64,000 bases of DNA, from the NCBI GenBank assembly GCA_028673005.1, contig CM054118.1, positions 2,067,410 through 2,131,409 on the forward strand, given 5' to 3'. Source of the stretch: Tanypteryx hageni. Lineage: Eukaryota > Arthropoda > Insecta > Odonata > Petaluridae. The notes under the pieces were generated by a model. The model searched no databases and was not told the origin of the DNA. It saw only the letters and a program-made list of their open reading frames with translations. Below, in pieces: positions 1 to 11,965 of this stretch. The translations under genes and the position numbers were made by a program. Position 1 is the stretch's first letter; each line of letters begins with the position of its first letter.

Positions 1-1059
1 ATATTTGAAGGAAGTTATTAAATGTATCATCGAAAGAGATAGAGTTGAAAACTTTATCCCAGCTCTCACACCAAAGAAGGAAAATAAAATTAGCCTGAGC
101 AATACAAGAAAAACACCGTTTTGAACAGTAATTATTATGCTGGATTTTAGGTGTGATGGTAAGAGTGAATTCAGAAATTTGGGCTGTATGATCAGAGAGA
201 CAAGTGTTGAGTACATAGCTTTTGTTTGCTTTTACACTAGAGAATATGTTGTCGATAGTTGTGGCAGAATTGTTAGTAATTCTAGTATGCTGAATGAGAC
301 ATATTATACCCTTGGAAAATATCAAGATCACCAAAATACTGCAGTACGAAATTACAATTAAGATTGTAATTTTTATTATAAGTATGTATCTCAAAATGTC
401 ACCACCACCCTAAAAATCAAACTCAAAGTAAGAATAATAGCGAATTAGTTGCTTGCATTATTTTTGATAGATCAACGCTCATTAATAAATATTTGACTCG
501 TTACTTTGAGTATGTTTACAATAAATGACTGCAATTGTTTTTCCTTAATAATTCTTAGAATGATTTTACCTTTATTCTTTCTATATAAACTATTAAAACT
601 TTGAGATGCATAAATTATTATAATGTATTGTATTCTAAACAAATTATTTCTAATTAAAACTCATAAAATGAATATATGAAATATATATGTGAATATTGTT
701 GATCCCTGGAATAAACTGCCACCTTTATGAGGTTTGAATTTAATTTTAAGAACTTCATAAATACAGATTACAAAACATATAATTCATTTCCGAGTTTTGA
801 GAGCTCTCTTCTTATGCAGATTTTCTGTGAAATTCCGAAAAAGAGAAAAAAGCTTTAAATATCACTGCTATATGCGTCCATTTCGAGGTTGAGATTATAA
901 AGCATAAATATTCATCCAATGAAAAACTTTGAATACCTATGTCATATATGACCAATGAAATAAAACTCCAAATATACTTATTTTCTTCTTGCTCTACTTT
1001 GCCACAATAAATACTATTCAGCAAATAGATCACGATGATGAAATCAGGCTCCACTTTCT
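1..1059. other. AT-rich stretch without recognisable gene
   Basis: No domain, repeat terminus or splice-consistent coding stretch was recognised. An open frame of 74 codons at 137-361 (+) and one of 80 codons at 812-1054 (-) match nothing I know and lie in low-GC sequence where such frames occur by chance. The segment ends at a short CAA repeat near 1069-1084 that forms the 3' tail of the LINE described next. Confidence 0.5.
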
Positions 1060-1132
1060 GGAATTAAGACAACAACAACAACACACCTTGACGCTTTCCC
1101 TTGCGGGGTAAGCCATGCCATATGTCTGCCAA

Positions 1133-2660
1133 TTACCAACCCATCACCACATGCTTCCTCCACACACTTCTATCCTTGCACACTTCTTCTGCTTCACTTA
1201 CACTCATACACTGAGTCACACATTTCCTCTTATTCCTCATACTTTTCACGTCCCTTTTTCTCAGAGTCTCACTAACCACATCCAACCAAGTCTTACGCGG
1301 TCTGCCTCTCCCTCTCTCGCCATTCACTCTTCCTTCATATACTTGCTTGGTGATTCTACTCTCCTCCATTCTTTCTATATGTCCGAACCACCTCAGCAGA
1401 CCTCTCTCATTCAAATCTGTCACACTAGCTTTCATACCACATTCGTTCATCACCCAATTATTCCTTACTTTGTCCCTACTAGATTTTCCACAAACTATTC
1501 TCATGTATCCCATCCTAACCGCAAACTACTTTTATGCTTCTCCTGACACACCCATGTTTCACTGCCATACAGCAAGGTAGGCATTAAAACACACTTGTAT
1601 ACAGACATTTTCGCTTCTTTTGACAACCATTCATTCTTTGCAATCGACCACACACTCCCTGGCACCTTTCTACCAGCATTCACTCTCCTTTTGATTTCTC
1701 ATCTACTCTACCATTTTTACTAAACATTCTACCAAGGTATACAAATTCATCCACTACCTCAATTGTTCCACCATTTATGCTAAATTGACAGTCGTTCACC
1801 TCATTCTCCCGATCGAACACAACTACCTTGGTTTTGGCCACATTTATCCTTAAGTCCATTCTCCCTGTCGTATCATGCAGGCTATCTAACATTCTCTGCA
1901 ATTCTCCTGGGTTCTCAGCCATTAACACAGCATCATCAGCATACAAAAGTACATGAACATTCTCTCCACCAACCTTAACACCCACCATATCCATAGATGC
2001 CTGTCTCACACATTTATCCATGAACACATTAAATAACCAAGGGGACATGACACATCCTTGTCGTACACCTTGCTCAACTCTAAACTAATCACTCATCATG
2101 CCATTCACCCTTACACATGCCCTACTTCCAGTGTACACTACCTTTATAGCATTCAGCAACCAACCATTCACTCCATACTCGCCCAAAACATACCACAATT
2201 CATTACGATTCACTCTGTCATAGGCTTTCTCCAGATCAACAAATGCACAGTACACTTTCTTTCTTACATCCATGCACTTCTCAACCACTTGCTGTAGGGC
2301 AAATATTTGGTCGGTGCAACCCCTTCCAGGCATGAAGCCACATTGCACTCCCCACATTTTATCCATAGTTACCTTTTGTACTCTTTCAATCAAAACTTTC
2401 CCATGCACCTTTCCAGGTATACTCAGCAAACTAATCGCTCTATAATTCTTACATTCAGTCCTATCTCCCTTACCCTTGTAGAACGGTACAATTACACCAT
2501 CCTTCCATTCAGCAGGCACTCTCGAACTCCTTGCACACAGATTGCACAGATCCCACATCCAACACATAAGCAAATCACCTCCATACTCCAACATCTCTCC
2601 CGTTATGCCGTTCACACCTGCAGCTTTTCCATTTTTCAACATATTCACTGCTTTGACTAC
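1133..2660 (-). pseudogene. LINE reverse transcriptase, broken
   Basis: C-terminal half of the same LINE. The order matches RT motifs: NMLKNGKAAGVNGITGEML, then KGDRTECKNYRAISLLS, CGFMPGRGCTDQIF, FVDLEKAYDRV (motif A with catalytic Asp) and LLYADDAVLMA (motif C, catalytic YADD). The thumb (EFVYLGRMFSKNGRVDEK) and a tail with WFGHIERM and GRGRPRKTWLD follow; such tails are typical of LINEs annotated as endonuclease-reverse transcriptase. Stops at 2661-2663 (TAG) and 2085-2087 (TAG) and shifts near 1683 and 1510 split it into four readable pieces. The many open frames on the opposite strand here are shadows. Confidence 0.88.
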
Positions 2661-2721
2661 CTAGTTCTTACTAATCCCTTCATATTCATTAATATTCACT
2701 CCAACAGATTCACTCGGATTT

Positions 2722-4059
2722 TTAGACCCATTCACAACATTTCCATACAACTTCAAAATACTTTTTCCAACACTCCCTTACATCACTCTCATTCCACACC
2801 ATATCACCATTCTTTCCTTGAATTCCGCTCACACCCTTACTCACTCCTTGCCTTGCTCTCTTCACCCATTTCCAGAACAACTTCTTATTCCCCTCAAAAT
2901 CATTCTGCATGTTCTCAGCTTCATTCATCCGCAATTGTTCTTTACTCTCTTTCACAATATTTTTTGCAGCTCTCCTTTTCTCTTTATACATTTCATACAG
3001 TGCCTTTCGCTCATTTTCATTCTTAGCAGCAATCATTCTCACATATGCCTCCTTTTTCTCATTCACAGCCACTTTAACTCTCTCATTCCACCATGCGTCA
3101 CCTCTCATTCTTCCAACAACTGCAGTCCCACACACCTTAGTAGCACATTGCAAGATGATACCTTTCAATCTGTTCCAAGCCTTCTCCACATTCTCTTCTC
3201 TCATTTCCTCCTTCCATTCATTCTCTTCGGCCATTAGCCTTTCTTTTAGCACACTTTCATATTCCCACCTATTAATTTGCTCTTGCAATCTTTCCACTTT
3301 TACTCTAGTTACCTTCTCCCCTTTCCTCTTTCTCGCAATCCATTTTCTCCCAAGATCTACTCTAGAGATCACTAAATAGTGGTCTGATCCACATTCCGCA
3401 CCTCTCACAACTCTCGTATCATTCACAAGTTCCCTCAACCGTTCATCATACACAACAAAATCTATCACACTCTTCGCTTCCCCTCTTGTCCATGTATACA
3501 AGTAGATTGACTTGTGCTTGAACCATGTGTTCGAGACAAACAATCCCATTTCCATACATACATTCACCAAGCTTTCACCATTATCATTCACTCTTGGGTC
3601 ACCAAATGGTCCAAGGACCCTTTCCGTGCCTTCTCGTTTTACTCCCACCCATCCATTCATATCTCCGAGCATAATTACTCTTTCTCCTGGTTTACACTCC
3701 CTGAAAATATCTCTCAATTCTTCCCAAAATTTATTCTTATCATATTCATTCTCACCATCAACTGGAGCATAATCCTGCGCACACCCACTTTCATCCGCAC
3801 CCACAACAACCTTGGTGACACTAATTCATGCTTTCTCTTTCTTTCTCTTAGCCCTTTCATTCAGTATCAATCCCACACCTTGACTACCGTGCACGCATTC
3901 ATCTACTCCAGACCAAAAGGCCAAACTACCGTTATTCATTTCTATCACATCCCTCCCTTTACGCTTAGTTTCACTCACACACAAAGCATCTATCCTCTTT
4001 TTATCCATTTTATTAAGCAAGGTTACCAGCCTATACTGTACCCGTGCCACATGCAGCAT
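2722..4059 (-). pseudogene. LINE endonuclease (EEP) domain and linker
   Basis: N-terminal half of the LINE polyprotein. The APE-like endonuclease nicks target DNA to prime reverse transcription. Landmarks of the fold are visible: GDMNGWVG (metal-site GDxN), the TWTRGEAKSVIDFVV segment and the GSDHYLV box (catalytic SDH). A basic, Lys/Glu-rich linker of about 180 residues follows before the RT. Frame analysis places 3829-4059 and 2722-3804 in the same frame, separated only by a TGA at 3826-3828, where an intact copy may have had TGG. A one-base shift near 2750 then moves the frame to the one used by the RT. Confidence 0.85.
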
Positions 4060-4135
4060 TCCCTACTAACGGTAAGGGCACAATACTGGTCAGTTTTGGC
4101 TCAATTTAGCCGTCATGCTACAAGCGTTTACTGAC

Positions 4136-4779
4136 ACACTTTGGACACAGTAAGACTTCATAATAAAAAAATTATTCTAGCTTCAATGAAAAGTATAGGA
4201 ACACTTGAGAGTACTATCAAGGGGGCTTATCTCTTATGGGTAGGTTTGCCAGATGATAATTTCTACATACCTGGCTTGTGAGGAGAAATTTCTTTAAAAA
4301 TCAGTACATAGGGGTAAAGGGGATCTGTTAAAAAAGTATTAATTCTGCTAAACAATTTTTTTAGTTACAGAAAAATACTTTATTTATAAGAGTACTTAAA
4401 TAACAAAGATGAGATCAAATTCATCCAATTCCAATTTTTGTAAAAACATACAACAGCGAACAACTTATTAAGATTTTTATATAAATTTAAAAAATACTCA
4501 AAGATTCCATATAATATACATAAATATTGACAATGTTTGTATTACCTATTAAATTTTTGACAATATCATTAAATTTCTTAACACTAAATAATTTTTATGG
4601 ATTCTAACTTATAGTTTGGTACAGCTAAAATTGAGAGAGTGAAACGTATGTAAGCTGTATGACTTTACATTCAATGAATTTTGGCAAATTATATTATTTA
4701 TAATAACTAGGGGTTAAAAACTAAGAAACAAATTTTATTGGGCAACTCATCAAAATAAATTGAATTAATATTCTTATTT
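4136..4779. other. AT-rich intergenic stretch
   Basis: No coding or RNA feature was recognised. The part around 4170-4330 contains wording that recurs loosely near 6650-6790, such as short runs beginning with cagtaca. That suggests these may be subterminal parts of the two neighbouring hAT-type elements, but I could not define termini or a target duplication. Confidence 0.35.
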
Positions 4780-5893
4780 GTACTTTTCACTTGATTTTAT
4801 TCGTTTCAATAAATTATCGTTATACAAAACAAATTCGTGAAAATCTTTGCAAGTTTCATTGAAATTATGTTTAACTAAAATTTATGCTTCCACATTGTTT
4901 AACATTAAGCGATTTCTTTCTTTTCTCCAGGCATAAATTATCAAGCTAAACATTCTTTTACTAAATGCATTTGAGTGAGGGAGAGCAAAAATAAATTGAA
5001 CTATTTTTTGCATGTTTGGAGCATTGCATGTATGTATTTTTAAAAAGTTGTCCATCTTTCTTCATATGAATTTTTGTTAATGATGGCACCATTTCTTTTA
5101 AATGAGAAAATTTGTCAAACAAAGCATCAAAGTCAATAGTAAGATTCCACATTGGAAATAATTTTACTACATTTATGAGCTCTTCAAAATGTGGAATTTC
5201 TTCTAATTTTAAAAAACTAAGACTCAAATTTATTGCCAGAAAAAATAAAACTCGAACTAATAATGTTTTTCAAATCTAAGCCCGCTTTTTCAATTTCAGA
5301 AATTAAACAATTAGCAATCTCTTGAGATTTTTCCATAGAACATTCAAAATAATTTGAAATTGTGGTTTGCACTCCATCTTTAAAAAAATATCGCACTACT
5401 AATGGAAACATTTTTGTTTCCTTTGTTCGATGCATCTGTTGCTATCGAAAAAGGAAGATTATCGTTTTTAATATCAGCAATGATTTTATATTGGGATTCT
5501 TTTGCTAAAATATTTGTTACTATCTTGGAATTTTTTGTCCGCCCAAAGTAAATCCGAACAAAATTTTAAAATCCGAAAATATTACAGGAAACAAGAGACT
5601 GCTCAGTTAACAAAATTAAAACTATGTGCATGCTGTATAGTATGAAAAACAAAAGTTGCTTCTGCAGCTGCCATTTTTTAAAAAGAAAATAATGAGGACA
5701 ATGAAGGCGCCGAAAAAAAGAACAAACTTTTGGTACTTGCTATTGTTTTCCCATGTTTTTGGTGTTTTTCCATTTTTAGGTGTCGTTCTACATCTGAAAT
5801 TCTAGCTTTTGTAATACTGAATTCGGAGCTACAATGAATACATTTTGCATATCTATCCTTCCCGACTGCAATCCAAGAATATATTTTTTCCAT
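4780..5893 (-). pseudogene. hAT-type transposase relic (BED finger, dimerisation region)
   Basis: Minus-strand remnant of a hAT-like transposase. The start at 5893 encodes a BED-type zinc finger (CIHCSSEF ... HLKMEKHQKH; C2H2 spacing). Further on are the words typical of the RNase-H core entrance (ATDASNKGN around 5420-5445, then MFPLVVRYFF) and finally a hAT C-terminal dimerisation stretch read through 4780-5030, with HSNAFSKRMFSLI and W-K-E-R-N. The middle is shortened and several frames are used, so it is defective. It belongs to the same family as the next pseudogene (6871-8739), which keeps more of the core. Transposases of this type excise and insert DNA by a DDE reaction in the nucleus; this copy cannot act. 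Confidence 0.7.
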
Positions 5894-6870
5894 TCATCTT
5901 TGAAATGATTAGTTCCTCGTCTTCTTTTCTTAATTCTCGAATCTTGATTTCGACTGTTGAGCTAGTCTTCTGTATTATACTCTTCTTCAGAAAGATTTTC
6001 TACTATTGGTGTTGTTTCCATTTTTAACCAGTGACCCATTAAATTTAAAATAAATTTTACTTAATATTTTTCTTAAAAACTAATAAGGTACACAATTTAC
6101 AAAACCAGCATAATAATCCAATAATTATTTATATAAAAATTTAAATTAATTTTTTTTCATAAAATCACTAACAAAAAGAACAAAACTAAAAAACAACAAC
6201 ATAAAAGATTAAAGTATAAAAGGATAAAACCTTGTTCCATTAAAAAAGAGACCTCTGCTTTGATATGGTGAAAACATCAGTGTGTAAAGCTGGTTGAAGA
6301 TAGAAAAGAAAAATCCACAGAGAAAAGATAAATTAATGCAGCAATTAGCACGATCGTATGACACACCATGACACACATTTTAAAACTAGAGTTACCAAAC
6401 GTATGGTTTCTTATTCCAGTTTTAGTGAAGAAGTCCTCATTTTAATTTATAATCCCAATAATGAGTATATAATGAAAGAATAAATGATTTACATCTTACT
6501 GATTGGATTTAAGACAATTAAATTTAATTAATCAACATTGATATTAGCTGTGCTGTATTACTTTAATTAATTAACATTGTATTTGATTTGTACATTTCCT
6601 GTGGATTTTCATAAACGTCTTTGACAGAGAATTTTTCATTTTTGACAAAAAGAAGTACATTGTGATACTTTACAAATTATTGAAAAGAAGTACATGTCAA
6701 ACAAGGCAACAGAAAATCAGTACTGTATTTCCTAAATCAGTACAACTGGCAACCTACTTATGGGGGAAATTGGTTCTAGCAACACTAAGGTTACCATCTT
6801 CTGTACACAGAAAAGGAGGACATTTCCATTTTTTTGGTGAAAAAAGAGGTCAGAAAAGAGGAAAAATTTA
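5894..6870. other. Non-coding spacer between two hAT relics
   Basis: AT-rich with no supported gene. The right part, about 6640-6860, carries a sequence beginning ggttaccatcttctgtacac. It resembles, in opposite orientation, the segment ending gacggatggtaacc near 11471-11483. Both may be terminal parts of hAT-type elements, but no clean 8-bp target duplication was found. Confidence 0.35.
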
Positions 6871-8739
6871 TTAATGCAAACAATAAAAAAATTCTTTCAT
6901 TATCTCTGGATTGCCTCTCAAGTATGTATAAAAATCAGTGCATGACATATGTTTGAAATTGTACTGCATAAACAGAATACCTTTCACAGACTTAACGTTT
7001 CTTTTGTCCACTGACTTTGCGTTAGTGAAAATGCTCTTTCTACATTTGCATTGTGAGGTGGAATTGTGAAGAAAAACTGAGCAATTTTCAACAATTCTGA
7101 ATGGCATTCAATATTTTTGGAATTACTAAAATATTTGGCCAACTTTTGATGTGCAAGCATGTTTTTAAAGTCTTCATTGTTAATTTGACCTTAAACAAAT
7201 TTCTTGAGATTGTTCAATTGGTCAAAACACTAAACGTCATCAATTGGTACCACTTTGTCGATCAAATAGCGAACAGAATATTCCACATCATTCCAATTTG
7301 GTACTCCACTAAGTGTCATCCACATAAAACACGAAATGGATTCCATAGGTTTAAGCCACTTATCCAGATATTCTATGCAATTATCATAGAGATTTTTTGT
7401 ATCACTACAAAATTTTTGACATTCATGGTCAAGTCCTTCATAATGTTTTTTGGATAGGAGTTCCTTCACTTTCAAAGGCATGAAGTTGTGATCCATTCGT
7501 TCAGAGATAATTTCTTTCACTGAGACTAGGATATTTAATACTTCTGCCACTGAGTTACTTTCTCTTTCAATTTGTTGTATGTGTGAATGGAACACACTCA
7601 TAAGTGATTGCATGAGCCAAAGGTAAATTTCACTAAATTTATTTTCAAAGAACCTTTTGATCACAATGGGAGGTTTTTCTTGGGATAGAAAAAGTGCTTT
7701 TAATGCTGGAAACATATGTATAAGTCTAGTAATGCCTGGAAATTATGATAGCCACCTCATCTTGCTGTGGAAAAGAAACTGTCTATATTCAATCTCAACA
7801 AACTCACAGTATTCCTTAAGCTCCTCAGTCCGGACTGTATAAATGTGAAAATACTGGTAAATTTTAAAAATTACATGCTCTATATCAACATCCAAAAGTT
7901 CTGTGGCACTGTGAAGACAATTGTTCAAAATATGTGCAGGGCAGCCCACTCCAATTAAGGTCTTATTCTGTAAGAATTTCTTTAATTTTGCAAAGACATT
8001 ATTTCCTTCATCATTTCGTCTGAGTCCTCCAAACATTGTATTGCAGTTGTCCCCAGTGAATGCAATGCATTTTTCATACAAATCATTCTTTTCAAGAGTT
8101 TATTTGACATAAGTAGAAATGGTATCTGCTATCTCGTTAGGCATTTTCTGTAATTCAATTAATTTGGTTTGTAAGCCTCCTGCCTTCACATCAAAATACT
8201 GAATCATTACTGGAAATATCTTTTCAGAACCATGGTTTCTTCCAGCAGTTGAAACCCCACAGTAAGCAATATTATTTTCTTTAAAAGTTGTTAAAGCGAT
8301 ATTAAGAGAATGGTTTGCAAGTACAGAGTTTACAATGGCTTCTGTCTTGGTTCTAGCACAGGAATTTTTTTGTTATTTCTGAATAAAAAAATGCATTTTT
8401 TAACTTGACAGATGTGCAGTCCATCAATTTATAACTTCTATGATGTTTCACAGTATGAAAAGCAAAGGTGCCCTCTGGAGCAGCTATATCGTATTCTGGT
8501 TTACTGACAGCTTTGGCAAAAAAACTTCCCTTTCCCAAAGAGGTCTCACCTCGAACTGCTTTCTTATGCTTGTCTGATTCTATGTGATGCTTTAAATCAC
8601 CAGCCCCTTTATTAGCCACTGAAACATATGTCCCCATTCTGCATACTTTACACTCAGCTTCCCATTCATCTCGGCCAGATGAAAAACATGGAAATTTGTT
8701 TTTCATCTCATTTGTGAACGTGCACTTCCGTTTATGCAT
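6871..8739 (-). pseudogene. hAT-type transposase pseudogene with BED finger
   Basis: A longer relative of the 4780-5893 relic. From the ATG at 8739 it encodes a BED zinc finger (CKVCRMG ... HHIESDKHKK) and SFFAKAV followed by FHTVKHHRSY. The core follows: STAGRNHGSEKIFPVMIQYF around 8190-8280, FTGDNCNTMFGG near 8040-8060 (first catalytic Asp), GCPAHILNNCLH and HSKMRWLS. The end, below about 7110, reads IPPHNANVERAFSLTQSQW across two frames and is the hAT dimerisation motif. Frame breaks occur near 8353 (shift), at 7743-7745 (stop) and between 7230 and 7107 (shift). An intact protein would have been about 620 residues. No intron is needed. Confidence 0.8.
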
Positions 8740-9705
8740 TTTTAAAGGAATGATAGTCTTTAATAATATAAATTTTCGTATCTGAAATAATCATAACCAA
8801 TTTTATATTATAAATAATAAATCATAAAATCGTATTAAGTCTAGAACTATAAAAGTGAATAATAAATATTTTCGTATTTACAGTGAAGAACTGTGGTTTT
8901 AAACAAAGCTGAACTTCAGTACTAAATGTATTAGTGGCTGCACCATTGGCTGGTCTTCTGCTAAACATTCCGAAATTAGTCAACAGAACACAACTATGGA
9001 TCAATGCTGTTCTCAGTGGCTCAAGACCACATTTCCATGTTGCTGTATTTTTCGAGCAAACAGGGTCCTGAAACACCTGGCAGGTTATACCTCTACAAAT
9101 ATCTATTTATATATGCGTGAATTCTGGAGTAAGCATAGCAATGCTTCGATGTAATGAAGTTAGCGTCATCAGGGCCTTCCACACCTAATTGCAGGGGACC
9201 GAATGGCCATCTATAACACCAGAAGACTTTGCCTGACGCATTTCTCTCGAGAGAATTTTATTGAAGGCACTATGAAACTATGTACTTTTATTAAATCAAT
9301 AATGTTTGTAATGAATTATTTTTGCTTATGATGTGCTCCTAAAGAAGCTCTTATGTGATATCCATTCTTGTTTATACTATGCCGACATTGTCCTATATTT
9401 GTTTCTACAGATCAATGGGCCAATAATATTGTAATATTTTGAAAATTCATTTGCCTTCATTTTTTGCAATAAACGTGTAAAAAAATGTTTTTTCTTTAGA
9501 AGTGTATACCATTTCCCACACATACATTTGATGGGTAAATTGTTTTCTGAACTGAAAAAATTGGAGTATCATTCCATTAAATTTATGGAATAATTAAACG
9601 TTTTGGTTTACGGAAAATCCGCTGCCCTACGAAAGAGGCAATCGGGTCGGGGAGAGAGCAGGGGGAGGAAAAGAGAGGGAGCAGGAAGAGGAGCTCACGT
9701 AGCTA
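8740..9705. other. Intergenic stretch with a possible THAP exon scrap
   Basis: Mostly AT-rich. At about 9195-9270 (+), after a plausible acceptor (ttgcag at 9189-9194), one frame reads CLTHFSRENFIEG, which resembles the second half of a THAP zinc finger (C..HF..E.F). A neighbouring frame reads GTEWPSITPEDF. This could be a degraded THAP exon from another P-type element, but the evidence is short and needs a frame change. From 9640 the sequence becomes purine-rich and leads into P copy A. Confidence 0.3.
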
Positions 9706-9713
9706 GTTGCCTG

Positions 9714-11155
9714 CAGGGGAGGGAACTCCCATGTTAAAATCGTGGTCTTAGCTGGCTAGTACAAAAAGTTGGTGCAGGCACTGGCTAGCTGGCGCTGCTG
9801 TTGCGTTGACGTCATTTTTACAGCCAATCGAAGCGGAGAACAGGCAGCTAGCAGACGAATTTCAGCAGCCAATGGCAGCTTCGTACAGACGGCGAGCGCA
9901 ATTTTCAAAAATCATACACCAATTTAGTTTTATTCATTATTTTTCAATAAATGACGCTAATTTTTTTATTTAGCAAATCAAACCTTTTTACGAATAACGT
10001 AACCAGAGGAGCAATGGGTGAGAATAGAAAGAATAATAATTTAAATTTAAATAGTTTTATTGCAGAACAAATATTGTACATATTTACATATAACAGATAT
10101 TAAATGGAATTGAACCACATAGATCAATTATTGTTCAATAAATATAGGAAACATGCACACATTGAAAAAATAATACAGTAGAATGTTTGTAACAGACGAA
10201 AGAATAATTAACATATGAAAGCTGCAGAAGCCAGCCACCAGACAAACATCATAACAATAATAAAGAAAAGTCATGACAAAGTATGAACAGAAGTGACTTT
10301 TGCCAGTCTCAATGAATCAATAAGCATAGGAACCCATTCTCGGCACCTGGAATGATAACATTACAGAATTATTAACACTTCAACATATGCATCAAATACA
10401 ACTTTGCTCCTAAAGAGCCTAAAGTGAAGATATGCATCACATGAAAACAAGCCATAGTGAAGTATCTCGTTAAATGGTTACTATTATTAAAGTTGAAAAT
10501 GCTGAGATACATATCTAACTACAGTAATAACTCGATATGCGAATAATCTGTCCACTAAATATCGGCTCAACAAAGTGTTGACCTTTTTACTACAGGTAGT
10601 CCACGATATACTCGCCGTATCTCGAAACGAGAGGTTTCAAGTTAAAAATTGCAATCCCATAACAATAATAATTGTTATTCATCCCAGGACATATATGTAT
10701 AGGATGTCAAATTGGCTGTACTTATTATGCAATAGATATAAGGCCACAGCCTTTCTTAGGAATAAACAAACACATCCGAGAGAAGGTTCTCAGTCACTTA
10801 TTAAAGGATCAAAAATAACAACTATGCTGAGTTGGGCGGTAGAACAAGGTTCGTGTGTTCCAAATTGCAATCTGGATATAATTTCACATACGTAAACACA
10901 ACCATAGTAAGATTAATCTCAAAAAGAAACGTAACTCATTCTTTATTTTTCTCGGTACGTAATATTATTACACAATATGTAGTACTGTACGTCATAAAAT
11001 ACAGAAGTACATTAATTAATCGATATATTGTTTCAATACACGAAAGCAACTCACGGAGCGCTTCTACTTCGTATATCGAGCTATTACTGCATATAATTTT
11101 GTCGACTTTCAAAAATATTTTCACAAATATAGCTAATAGTACTTACGTAGATTCC
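9714..11155 (-). mobile_element. P-superfamily element copy A, truncated
   Basis: The left end (9714) is the 3' terminus of the P family in this window (CAGGGGAGGGAACTCCC). The body matches copies B and C almost word for word: the 3' non-coding part (9714-10340), a junction to the exon 2 start (acceptor plus tgccgagaatggg, read on minus near 10340-10352), then intron 1 up to 11155. It ends in the last bases of THAP exon 1. The whole 5' terminus and nearly all coding sequence are missing. The 8-bp direct repeat GTTGCCTG lies exactly outside both ends (9706-9713 and 11156-11163), as expected for a P-type target duplication. That is odd, because the right end carries no terminal inverted repeat. 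Confidence 0.85.
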
Positions 11156-11163
11156 GTTGCCTG

Positions 11164-11965
11164 GCAACGTCTTCGACCAATGGGAAGGGAAGGGTTTCCA
11201 AAACGCACTGAGGCGGCGGAGGGGTTACGTTTAGACGGTCCTCGCTTTCTAAGATTGAGTCGCAACCCTGCCTAATTGGCACCTGCGAAAAATTTGAATT
11301 GACCAATCGTCTCTCTATATCCGAAAGAGATATCAGATAACGTGAATCAGCATTCTTCGTCGTGATTACTTAAAACAAAATTTCGCCGGAAGTAAAAATC
11401 TGGATATTTCAACATTTTTATAAAAATCCGCCCGGACAGAAATTTTAAACAAGAAATCCAGGTAAAATAGGACGGATGGTAACCTTAAGCAACACCCTCT
11501 ATATTATATAGAGGGTGTTAATATAGAGGGTGTCGGTTCTAGGCATATGTGTGACGTCACGTTTAGTTCCATGTCTGCGATACTATTGGCGCTGTTGTCG
11601 CTCTATGACATATTCATCGGCAGCCAATGAGCGAGCGCGCACACAAATTTCAGTATTGCCAGTAATTAGGGATACGAAATCGAAACGACAGAATCGATAC
11701 CTTACTCATATGATGTATCGAATGAAAAGTATCGATACCACAAAAGTACCGGGTCGGAAGTACCGATATGAGTAAGTATCGAATCGGAACAAATAAACCT
11801 ATTACATTAATTGAATATAAAAAAGGCACATACGTCCATGAGTAGTTGTCGAATCAAAATTAGCAAAAAAATTACATTTATTGAACATAAGGAAAGGCAC
11901 ATTCGTCTATGAGTAGGAATCAAATCAAACCAATTAAAAATATTATATCTATTGAAAAAATTAAG
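11164..11965. other. Mixed terminal sequences of DNA transposons
   Basis: No gene. At 11491-11519 a perfect hairpin-forming palindrome (ACACCCTCTATA and its complement) is followed by a third copy of the half-site at 11522-11533. From 11530 to 11660 the sequence matches the 5' subterminal region of P copies B and C: GCGCTGTTGTCGCTCT and then CCAATGAGCGAGCGC. This is therefore another detached P terminus. 11690-11830 carries repeated variants of gtatcgatacc, probably subterminal binding sites of the hAT relic that follows. Confidence 0.5.

Larger units (their letters stand above)
1060..4135 (-). mobile_element. LINE (non-LTR retrotransposon) relic, endonuclease plus reverse transcriptase
   Basis: A long non-LTR retrotransposon in minus orientation. 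Its 3' end is at the left, where minus-strand sequence finishes in a TTG-type microsatellite (complement of the CAA run at 1069-1084). Its 5' part is at about 4060-4135. Coding order is endonuclease/exonuclease/phosphatase domain, reverse transcriptase with the YADD box, then a C-terminal region with the GRGRPRKTW motif. It encoded one long polyprotein of roughly 950-1000 residues, the usual size for APE-type LINEs. The frame is now broken by in-frame stops at 3826-3828, 2661-2663 and 2085-2087 and by frameshifts near 2750, 1683 and 1510, so this copy is dead. RTE-like or a related clade is likely, but the clade cannot be fixed by eye. Confidence 0.9.

Noticed and set aside
1115..4134. Several long + strand frames (for example 1115-1546, 2307-3026, 3514-4134)
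   Set aside because: They are complements of the minus-strand LINE coding sequence, with Ser/His/Leu-rich shadow composition and no domains.
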